A stretch of 5,035 nt of DNA from NCBI GenBank assembly GCA_964625225.1, contig CAZVAR010000206.1, forward strand, positions 1 to 5,035. Direction: 5' to 3'. The DNA is from CAZVAR01 sp964625225 (GTDB lineage: Bacteria; Pseudomonadota; Alphaproteobacteria; JAJUGE01). Below, piece after piece: positions 1 to 5,035 of this stretch; positions within the stretch are counted from its first letter, which is position 1, and the number at the start of each line of letters is the position of its first letter. A program made the position numbers and the translations under genes. Under the pieces are notes generated by a model. That model was not told the origin of the DNA. It made no database searches and saw only the letters and a program-made list of their open reading frames with translations.

Positions 1-274
1 TGACGCCGACGTTGCCGACGTGCGGGAAGGTGAAGGTGACGATCTGGCCGGCGTAGGACGGGTAGTTCAGGATCTCCTGGTAGCCGGTCATCGCGGAGTT
101 GAAGCACACCTCGCCGCAGGCGGTGCCTTCGGCGCCGAGGCCGTAGCCCTCGATCACCCGGCCGTCGGCGAGCACCAGCCGCGCGGTGCGTACCGGCGTC
201 GTCCAGCCGGCCGAAGCCCTCCGCACTACCGCCGGCGCGGACGTGCGGGATGCGGCGGTTGCGTCGCTGGTCAT
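1..274 (-). CDS. carA: Carbamoyl-phosphate synthase small subunit, N-terminal part
   Basis: This is the glutaminase subunit of carbamoyl-phosphate synthase. It hydrolyses glutamine and passes ammonia to the large subunit CarB, in the cytoplasm, for pyrimidine and arginine synthesis. Only the first 91 codons are present, because the gene leaves the window at base 1. Read on the minus strand, the protein has a variable lead of about 28 residues and then the family's N-terminal domain. That domain includes the block GEVCFNSAMTGYQEI (residues 54-68) and GQIVTFTFPHVGN (residues 76-88), which are hallmarks of CarA. The C-terminal glutamine amidotransferase domain with the catalytic Cys/His lies outside the window. 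The ATG at 274-272 is preferred; a GGGGAA-like ribosome site lies about 8 nt upstream. An in-frame GTG at 322-320 could add 16 residues but has no family support. The block NYPSY at residues 70-74 replaces the TDPSY I remember as common. The gene is divergent from yqeY. Confidence 0.95.
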   Translation of the reverse strand, partial: MTSDATAASRTSAPAVVRRASAGWTTPVRTARLVLADGRVIEGYGLGAEGTACGEVCFNSAMTGYQEILNYPSYAGQIVTFTFPHVGNVGV

Positions 275-406
275 CGTGCCTGTTCCCCGACTTGGGCGGA
301 TGGCGGCTGGCGCTGCCGCCACCGGCGTGGCCCGGCCTTCGCGCGGTACGCAAAACGGGCGCGCGTATGGGCGGGCGTGGGCCCCTGTACGGCCGGATCG
401 CGGTGC

Positions 407-436
407 ACCATATTTGACGGTCGGGGCAAGCGTCAA
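407..436 (-). promoter_or_regulatory. Candidate sigma-70 promoter of carA
   Basis: On the minus strand a TTGACG box (436-431) matches the -35 consensus at five of six bases. It is followed after 18 nt by TATGGT (412-407), which matches four of six bases of a -10 box. Transcription would start near position 400 and leave an untranslated leader of about 125 nt before carA. The surrounding stretch 411-470 is clearly richer in A/T than the rest of the window, as promoters in GC-rich genomes often are. This is a match by eye, with no expression evidence. Confidence 0.5.
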
Positions 437-517
437 GGCGATCTAAACTATTGATCCATATGTATTTCCCAACCACTGGAACACGACCGCGCCGGCAGCC
501 GGGGCAATCGCCCGCAG

Positions 518-541
518 GCCGGCGCCGCCGGCGAGGAAAGG
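518..541 (+). promoter_or_regulatory. Ribosome binding site of yqeY with adjacent hairpin
   Basis: GAGGAAAGG at 533-541 is a good Shine-Dalgarno sequence ending 7 nt before the ATG at 549, and it supports that start. Directly before it, GCCGGC (518-523) and GCCGGC (527-532) can pair as a 6-bp stem with the 3-nt loop GCC. A further GCCGGC lies at 491-496, and GGGC/GCCC (502-505 and 510-513) form a small hairpin between them. The stem leaves the Shine-Dalgarno itself unpaired. Confidence 0.6.
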
Positions 542-548
542 ACCGCAG

Positions 549-1028
549 ATGACGGAGACGCTGCGCGAACGCATCGGAGAGGCGCTGACGCAGGCCATCA
601 AGGCCCAGGACAAGGTGCGGATGTCGACGCTCAGACTGATGAGCGCCGCCATCAAGGACCGCGACATCGCGGCGCGAACCGAGGGCCGCGACGACGGCCT
701 GACCGAGGCCGAGATCCATGCCGTGCTGGCCGGAATGGTGCGCCAGCGCCGCGACTCCATAAAGGCCTACGAGGAGGGCGGACGGCACGATCTCGCCGCC
801 CAGGAGCGGGAGGAGATCGCGATCATCGAGGAATTCCTGCCGCGCCAGCTCGACGAGCAGGAGATCCGCGCCGCCTGCGCCGAGGCGGTGCGCGAACTCG
901 GCGCCAGCGGGCTCAAGGACATGGGACGGACGATGGCCCTCCTCAAGGAACGCTACGCCGGCCGCATGGACCTCGGCCGGGCGAGCGGCATCGTCCGCGA
1001 GCTGCTTGCGGCGAACGACGGGTCGTGA
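549..1028 (+). CDS. yqeY: GatB/YqeY domain-containing protein
   Basis: This is a complete protein of 159 aa, slightly longer than the roughly 150 aa usual for stand-alone YqeY proteins. The family resembles the C-terminal tRNA-binding part of GatB, the amidotransferase subunit that makes Gln-tRNA or Asn-tRNA. The role of the free-standing form is not settled, so a link to tRNA or translation is inference. Family blocks are clear: STLRLMSAAIKDRDIAAR (residues 26-43), the helical stretch RQRRDSIKAYEEGGR (65-79), QEREEIAIIEEFLPRQ (85-100), and GLKDMGRTMALLKERYAGRMD (121-141). No signal peptide or membrane segment is visible, so it should be cytosolic. The ATG at 549 has a good ribosome site. The gene lies 309 nt before dnaG on the same strand, an order I recognise from alphaproteobacteria, where it sits roughly where rpsU is found in enteric bacteria. 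Confidence 0.93.
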   Translation: MTETLRERIGEALTQAIKAQDKVRMSTLRLMSAAIKDRDIAARTEGRDDGLTEAEIHAVLAGMVRQRRDSIKAYEEGGRHDLAAQEREEIAIIEEFLPRQLDEQEIRAACAEAVRELGASGLKDMGRTMALLKERYAGRMDLGRASGIVRELLAANDGS

Positions 1029-1101
1029 CCTTCCGGCCGGCCGGTCCGCACCACCGACAGCGCCGGGCGACGGGCGGTCCCGGCCCGGCGCCGGCGATGC
1101 G

Positions 1102-1118
1102 GCCACCCGTCGGGTGGC
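1102..1118 (+). terminator. GC-rich hairpin, possible terminator after yqeY
   Basis: GCCACCC (1102-1108) and GGGTGGC (1112-1118) are perfectly complementary around a 3-nt loop. They lie 73 nt after the yqeY stop. A flanking pair CCGGCGCC (1085-1092) / GGCGCCGG (1129-1136) could extend the fold. No T-run follows, so it is not a classic intrinsic terminator. It may instead be a pause site or simply a product of high GC content. Confidence 0.25.
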
Positions 1119-1164
1119 GTGGCGGCCTGGCGCCGGCTTATGCTGTTGAAAAGCGCTGTTGCGA

Positions 1165-1195
1165 TTCGCGGAACCGACGCCGGTGCGGATACACT
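1165..1195 (+). promoter_or_regulatory. Weak promoter candidate for dnaG
   Basis: Within the least GC-rich part of the gap, TTCGCG (1165-1170) and TACACT (1190-1195) could serve as -35 and -10 boxes with a 19-nt spacer. TACACT matches the -10 consensus at four of six bases, but the -35 matches only three. The location about 140 nt before dnaG is reasonable and a GATTC methylation motif overlaps the -35. The match is poor and is given only as the best I can see here. Confidence 0.18.
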
Positions 1196-1337
1196 GCCCG
1201 GTTCCCGGCGAAATGGCAGATCCAGGTACGATGACCCCGCATCACGGTCGCTGTCATGGTGGTCCGAGCCCGGCCCTGTCGGGCCCGCGGTGCCGGCGCC
1301 CCGCCGCCAGGCCGGACGGGATCGCCCGATAGCCGCC

Positions 1338-3341
1338 ATGCGCTATCCGCCACACATCCTCGACGCGATCAGGGCGAGGCTCGCCATCTCCGACATCGTC
1401 GGCCCCCACGTCCAGTGGGACCGCCGCAAGTCGAACCCCGGGCGCGGCGACTTCTGGGCCTGCTGTCCGTTCCACCAGGAAAAGACGCCGTCGTTCCACG
1501 CCGACAACCGCCGCGGACGCTACTACTGCTTCGGCTGCCAGGCGTCGGGCGATCACTTCACCTTCCTCACCGAAAAGGAGGGGCTGAGCTTTCCCGAGGC
1601 GGTCGAGCGGCTGGCGGCCGATGCCGGCGTGACGCTGCCGGAGCGCGACACCGAGGACGAGACGCGGAGGGAAGAGCGCCTCGGCCTCGTCGAGGTGATG
1701 GAGATGGCGGCGCGGTTCTTCGAAGCCGCTCTCGATGCGCCGGCCGGCGCGGCGGCGCGCGGCTATCTCGCCGAGCGCGGGGTCACCGGGCGGACCGTGC
1801 GCGCGTTCCGCGTCGGCTATGCGCCGGCCGCCCGCCACGCTCTCGCCTCCCGCCTGGCGGAAAAGGGCGTGAGCGGCGAGCAGATGGAGCGCGCCGGGCT
1901 GCTGGTGACCGGCGACGACATCGCCACCCCGTTCAGCCGCTTTCGCGACCGCATCATCTTCCCGATCGCCGACAGCCGCGGCCGCGTCATCGCCTTCGGC
2001 GGCCGGGCGCTGTCGCCGGACGTGCCGGCCAAGTACCTGAACTCGCCCGATACGCCGCTGTTTCAGAAGGGCCGCGTTCTCTACAACCTCGATCGCGCCC
2101 GCACGGCGGCGTTCGAGGCAGGCACGGTGATCGCCGTCGAAGGCTACATGGACGTGATCGCGCTCGCCCAGGCCGGGATCGAGCACGCGGTCGCCCCGCT
2201 CGGGACGGCGCTCACGGAGGACCAGCTCGCGATGCTGTGGAAGCTCGCGCCGGAGCCGGTGCTGTGCTTCGACGGCGACAGCGCCGGCCTGAAGGCGGCC
2301 GCACGGGTCGCCGAGATGGCGTTGCCGCTCGTCCGGCCGGGGCACTCGCTGCGCTTTGCAATGCTGCCGGAAGGGCAGGATCCCGACGACCTGGTTCGCC
2401 ACGGCGGCCGACCGGCGATCGACGCCGTCATCGCCGCGGCGCGGCCGCTCATCGACATGCTGTGGGCGCTCGAGGTGGAGGGTCGCGACCTGTCGACGCC
2501 GGAACGGCGGGCCGAACTCGATGCTCGCATGGAGACGCTGCTCGACCGCATCGCCGATCCGCGGGTGAAGCGCCACTATGCGGCCGACGTCCGCGCCCGG
2601 CTCGCCGCCATGTGGCGCGAGCGGACGGCGCCGCCTGCCGCCCGTGACCGCGCCGCCGGCCGCTGGCGCGACGGGGTTCGCGGCGGCCGGGGTGCCGACC
2701 GCTGGGGTGCGGACCGGTGGAGCGGACGGACCGGCCTCCGCGGTCGCGGACTGTTCGGCGCCGGCGGCGGCGTATCGCGCGCTCTCAGGGCGAGCGCGCT
2801 GGCGGCCGCCGGGGCGCCGGCGGCGGTGGCGCCGCAGGTACGGCGGCGCGAACTGGTGCTCGTGCTCACGGTCGCAAATCACCCGCTTCTTCTCGAAGAC
2901 CACCTGGAGACGTTTGCCGAACTGGAGCTCGCGACCCCCGAACTTGACAGGCTGAGACGGCAAATCCTAGATATCGCCGCTTCCGGCGAGAGCCTTGAAA
3001 CGCTGCTTTCCGACACCACTTTGCAGGCCACGGCCGTGGCGGAGAGCGTCGACCGGCTCAGCCGCGGGCTCACCAGCCGGAGCGAGTGGTTCGTGGATCG
3101 TTCCGCGGCACTGGAGGACGCCGAAACGGGCTGGCTTCACACGGTCGCGCTGCATCGCAAGATGCTCACGCTGCAGCGTGAGCTCAGGGCAGCGGAACAG
3201 GCGCTGGCCGAGGAGCCGACGGAGGCCAATCTCGCGCGCCTCAATGACATAAGGGAGCAGATACACTCTGCGGCAGGGGAGGAGGCAACCATAGAAGGGT
3301 TCGGTACGGCATCGGGCAGGGCGGCGCGGGAACTTACCTGA
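1338..3341 (+). CDS. dnaG: DNA primase DnaG
   Basis: DnaG makes the short RNA primers for Okazaki fragments and leading-strand start, working with the DnaB helicase at the replication fork. The 667-aa protein shows the full domain order. The N-terminal zinc-binding domain has C43-x2-H46 and C64-x2-C67 as ligands. The catalytic core includes FRDRIIFPI (202-210), GRVIAFGGRAL (215-225) and YLNSPDTPLFQKG (233-245). The TOPRIM fold carries E268 in EGYMD and D312/D314 in DGD, the metal-binding acidic residues, followed by DPDD (348-351). A low-complexity Arg/Gly/Ala linker spans about 430-500, then comes a divergent C-terminal helicase-binding domain. The ATG at 1338 is chosen because MRYPPHILDAIRARL matches the family's N-terminus; the frame is open back to 1119, but the extra 73 residues look noncoding. 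No clear Shine-Dalgarno precedes this ATG. Three ATA codons and one AGG cluster near the 3' end. It is followed by rpoD after 262 nt. Confidence 0.97.
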   Translation: MRYPPHILDAIRARLAISDIVGPHVQWDRRKSNPGRGDFWACCPFHQEKTPSFHADNRRGRYYCFGCQASGDHFTFLTEKEGLSFPEAVERLAADAGVTLPERDTEDETRREERLGLVEVMEMAARFFEAALDAPAGAAARGYLAERGVTGRTVRAFRVGYAPAARHALASRLAEKGVSGEQMERAGLLVTGDDIATPFSRFRDRIIFPIADSRGRVIAFGGRALSPDVPAKYLNSPDTPLFQKGRVLYNLDRARTAAFEAGTVIAVEGYMDVIALAQAGIEHAVAPLGTALTEDQLAMLWKLAPEPVLCFDGDSAGLKAAARVAEMALPLVRPGHSLRFAMLPEGQDPDDLVRHGGRPAIDAVIAAARPLIDMLWALEVEGRDLSTPERRAELDARMETLLDRIADPRVKRHYAADVRARLAAMWRERTAPPAARDRAAGRWRDGVRGGRGADRWGADRWSGRTGLRGRGLFGAGGGVSRALRASALAAAGAPAAVAPQVRRRELVLVLTVANHPLLLEDHLETFAELELATPELDRLRRQILDIAASGESLETLLSDTTLQATAVAESVDRLSRGLTSRSEWFVDRSAALEDAETGWLHTVALHRKMLTLQRELRAAEQALAEEPTEANLARLNDIREQIHSAAGEEATIEGFGTASGRAARELT

Positions 3342-3603
3342 AGCACCCGCCCGCGGCACTTATGCTTAAGCCGGGATTAAGGGAAACGGTCTACCCTGCG
3401 CATGTCGCTCCTGACGGGGTGAGTGGACCGACAACAGGGACGACGGCTCCAGAACCGGCAATTCGGGCCTCATACGGTCGGTGGCGTCCGACGCGGGCGC
3501 CGCGGCACCGATGAGGCGCATGGATCAGGCATTCGAACGCACGACGGCGTGAACGTGGACACGGACCGGTGGCGCGGCGAACAGAGAGTGACGAGAACGG
3601 CGC
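3342..3603. other. dnaG-rpoD intergenic region
   Basis: This 262-nt gap is unusually wide for an operon junction and probably carries an rpoD promoter. The part at 3358-3400 is A/T-enriched and contains the TTAA pair and the palindrome GCTTAAGC (3364-3371). I could not find a -35/-10 pair that matches the sigma-70 consensus well; TATGCT (3361-3366) is the best -10-like hexamer, without a good partner. No intrinsic terminator with a T-run is seen after dnaG, so read-through into rpoD is possible. Confidence 0.5.
3366..3380 (+). promoter_or_regulatory. Candidate CtrA-type binding site before rpoD
   Basis: TTAA (3366-3369), seven bases, TTAA (3377-3380) exactly fits the TTAA-N7-TTAA core described for CtrA, the cell-cycle response regulator of alphaproteobacteria. 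The usual C after the second half-site is G here. These are the only TTAA tetramers I noticed in the window. The site lies about 225 nt before the rpoD ATG and 25 nt after the dnaG stop. Binding is inferred from sequence alone. Confidence 0.4.
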
Positions 3604-5035
3604 ATGGCGACCAAGACGGCGGAAGCGAAGCAGACCGAAACCAGTACGGCGGAGCCGCAGGACGGCCCCCTTCTCGACATGTCCGACCAGGCCGTCAAGC
3701 GGATGATAAAGTTGGCCAAGCAGCGCGGCTATGTCACCTATGACGAACTGAACGAGGTCCTGCCGTCCGAGGAAGTGTCCTCGGAACAGATCGAGGACAC
3801 GATGTCGATGCTGTCGGAAATGGGCATCAACGTCGTGGAATCCGAAGACGACGCCGAGGACACGAGCGCCGATGATCAGGCCGAGGAGGAACCGGTCGAG
3901 ACGCTGCCCGTCCGCCAGGAGACGCGTGCGGCGGAGCCGGTGGAGCGCACCGACGACCCGGTACGAATGTACCTGCGCGAGATGGGCTCGGTCGAGCTGC
4001 TGTCCCGCGAAGGCGAGATCGCCATTGCCAAGCGCATCGAGGCCGGCCGCGAGGCGATGATCGACGGGCTTTGTGAAAGCCCGCTCACCTTCCAGGCAAT
4101 CATCATCTGGCGCGACGAGCTTGCCGAGGGCAAGATCCTCCTGCGCGACATCATCGATCTCGACGCGACCTATGCCGGCCCCGATGCCAAGGCGCCGCAA
4201 CCCGCGGCGTCGAACGACAACGTGGCGGCCGCCAACGGTGCGGCGGACCCGGCGGCAAACGGTGCCGCGGCGAAGCCGGCCACCAACGGCGCTGCCGCCC
4301 CCACTGCCGACGAGGACGGCGAAGTGCCGGCCGACGGCGAGGACTACGAGGACGACGAGGACGATGCCGAGAGCTCGATGTCGCTTGCGGCGATGGAAGC
4401 CGAGCTCAAGCCGAAAGTCGTCGCCACCTTCGACCGCATCGCCCAGAACTACAAGAAGCTCTCCCGCCTCCAGGACCAGAACGTCGAGCGCCGGCTGAGA
4501 AACCAGACGCTGTCGCCGAGCCAGGAGCGCCGCTACAAGAAGCTGCGCGCCGAGATCGTCCAGGACGTGCAGAGCCTGTCGCTCAACAACGCCCGCATCG
4601 AGGCGCTGGTCGAGCAGCTGTACGAGATCAACAAGCGGCTGATCGGGCTGGAAGGCCGGCTGATGCGGCTGGCCGATGCCTACGGCATCCCGCGCGAGGA
4701 GTTCCTCGGCCAGTACCAGGGCCATGAGCTCGACCCCAACTGGCTACGCAGGGTTGGCCGGCTGACCACCTACGGCTGGCACGACTTCGTCCAGGAAGAG
4801 CGCGAGACCATCAAGAAGCTGCGCGGCGACATCCAGGCGCTTGCCACCGAGACCGGGCTGGAGATCGGCGAGTTCCGGCGCATCGTCCACAAGGTGCAGA
4901 AGGGCGAGCGCGAGGCGCGCATCGCCAAGAAGGAGATGGTCGAGGCGAACCTGAGGCTCGTCATCTCCATCGCCAAGAAATACACCAACCGCGGCCTGCA
5001 GTTCCTCGACCTGATCCAGGAAGGCAACATCGGCC
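3604..5035 (+). CDS. rpoD: RNA polymerase primary sigma factor RpoD, N-terminal part
   Basis: This is the housekeeping sigma-70 factor, which directs RNA polymerase to most promoters. The first 477 codons are present and the gene continues past the right edge; alphaproteobacterial RpoD is usually about 650-690 aa. Region 1.1 spans about residues 20-80 (GPLLDMSDQAVKRMI, then RGYVTYDELNEVLP). Region 1.2 is DDPVRMYLREMGSVELLSRE (117-136). The large non-conserved region of primary sigma factors follows, with SLAAMEAELKP (260-270) and LVEQLYEINKRL (335-346) as recognisable blocks. Region 2.1 begins around GEREARIAKKEMVEANLRL (434-452), and 2.2 is cut off after LDLIQEGNIG. Regions 3 and 4 lie outside. 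The ATG at 3604 is secure on its upstream side because an in-frame TGA at 3589-3591 precludes an earlier start. The ribosome site is weak (ACGAGAA, about 3591-3597). Residues 193-258 form a variable Ala/Asn/Gly and acidic insert. Confidence 0.97.
   Translation, partial: MATKTAEAKQTETSTAEPQDGPLLDMSDQAVKRMIKLAKQRGYVTYDELNEVLPSEEVSSEQIEDTMSMLSEMGINVVESEDDAEDTSADDQAEEEPVETLPVRQETRAAEPVERTDDPVRMYLREMGSVELLSREGEIAIAKRIEAGREAMIDGLCESPLTFQAIIIWRDELAEGKILLRDIIDLDATYAGPDAKAPQPAASNDNVAAANGAADPAANGAAAKPATNGAAAPTADEDGEVPADGEDYEDDEDDAESSMSLAAMEAELKPKVVATFDRIAQNYKKLSRLQDQNVERRLRNQTLSPSQERRYKKLRAEIVQDVQSLSLNNARIEALVEQLYEINKRLIGLEGRLMRLADAYGIPREEFLGQYQGHELDPNWLRRVGRLTTYGWHDFVQEERETIKKLRGDIQALATETGLEIGEFRRIVHKVQKGEREARIAKKEMVEANLRLVISIAKKYTNRGLQFLDLIQEGNIG

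Larger units (their letters stand above)
1029..1337. other. yqeY-dnaG intergenic region
   Basis: This 309-nt gap has no convincing gene. Its contents, in order, are a GC-rich hairpin at 1102-1118, an A/T-enriched patch from about 1138 to 1215 with weak promoter-like boxes, a GATTC site at 1163-1167, and a 7-bp inverted repeat GGAACCG (1170-1176) / CGGTTCC (1199-1205). A 39-codon ORF (1213-1332) ends 5 nt before the dnaG start. A small GC hairpin GGCCC-TGTC-GGGCC lies at 1272-1285. The dnaG reading frame stays open back to 1119, but this upstream part does not resemble primase and is low-complexity in the manner of GC-rich noncoding DNA. Confidence 0.6.

Noticed and set aside
20..454. Plus-strand open frame of 144 codons over carA and its upstream region
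   Set aside because: It is antisense to the well-conserved CarA N-terminus and its composition is that of a shadow frame.
1119..1337. N-terminal extension of DnaG by 73 residues
   Set aside because: The frame is open, but the extension resembles no primase, and the ATG at 1338 gives the N-terminus expected for the family.
1256..2647. Plus-strand open frame of 463 codons overlapping dnaG in another frame
   Set aside because: The translation is almost all Arg, Gly, Ala and Pro, without domain motifs, and dnaG in the other frame carries all the conserved residues.
1254..2963. Minus-strand open frame of 569 codons opposite dnaG
   Set aside because: It mirrors dnaG, whose protein is clearly recognisable. 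Its translation is rich in Arg, Ala and His with no family motif, as expected of antisense frames in GC-rich genes.
1188..3267. The octamer GATACACT occurs both before dnaG (1188-1195) and near the end of dnaG (3260-3267)
   Set aside because: A shared -10 element was considered, but neither copy has a good -35 at normal spacing and two copies of an 8-mer prove little.
3423..3743. GTG-started open frame of 106 codons in the dnaG-rpoD gap
   Set aside because: It runs about 140 nt into rpoD in another frame, has no recognisable motif, and no ribosome site precedes it.
3391..4725. Minus-strand open frame of 444 codons opposite rpoD
   Set aside because: It lies antisense to conserved RpoD sequence and its translation is low-complexity Leu/Val/Arg-rich. 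This is a composition artefact.
1..5035. Mobile elements, CRISPR arrays, tRNA or rRNA genes
   Set aside because: I saw no transposase or integrase frames, regular repeat-spacer pattern, terminal repeats or tRNA-like segments. The window is continuous housekeeping sequence.

Overview
The window looks like a stretch of core chromosome from a GC-rich alphaproteobacterium, most likely of the order Hyphomicrobiales (Rhizobiales). The basis is strong G/C bias at third codon positions, protein sequences close to what I remember of rhizobial CarA, YqeY, DnaG and RpoD, and the gene order carA (divergent) / yqeY-dnaG-rpoD, which is familiar in that group. I cannot place the genus.

Layout. Positions 1-274 (minus strand) hold the N-terminal 91 codons of carA, the small subunit of carbamoyl-phosphate synthase; the gene runs off the left edge. 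Positions 275-548 are a divergent control region with a plausible sigma-70 promoter for carA. Positions 549-1028 (plus) encode a complete GatB/YqeY-domain protein. Positions 1029-1337 hold no convincing gene but contain a GC-rich hairpin, a weak promoter candidate and a GATTC site. Positions 1338-3341 encode complete DNA primase, DnaG (667 aa). Positions 3342-3603 form the dnaG-rpoD gap, with a perfect TTAA-N7-TTAA motif. Positions 3604-5035 encode the first 477 codons of the primary sigma factor RpoD, cut by the right edge inside region 2.

How the genes relate. yqeY-dnaG-rpoD is the alphaproteobacterial form of the macromolecular synthesis cluster, which links a translation-associated protein, replication priming and the housekeeping sigma factor. 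The gaps of 309 and 262 nt leave room for separate promoters, so strict co-transcription is not shown. carA belongs to pyrimidine and arginine synthesis and is probably only a divergent neighbour.

I found no mobile element, CRISPR array, tRNA, rRNA or foreign island, and nothing I would call a new biological system. The best leads are regulatory: a CtrA-like site before rpoD, mirrored TTGACG boxes in the carA/yqeY gap, and a dnaG start with no clear Shine-Dalgarno sequence, preceded closely by the stop of a small ORF.
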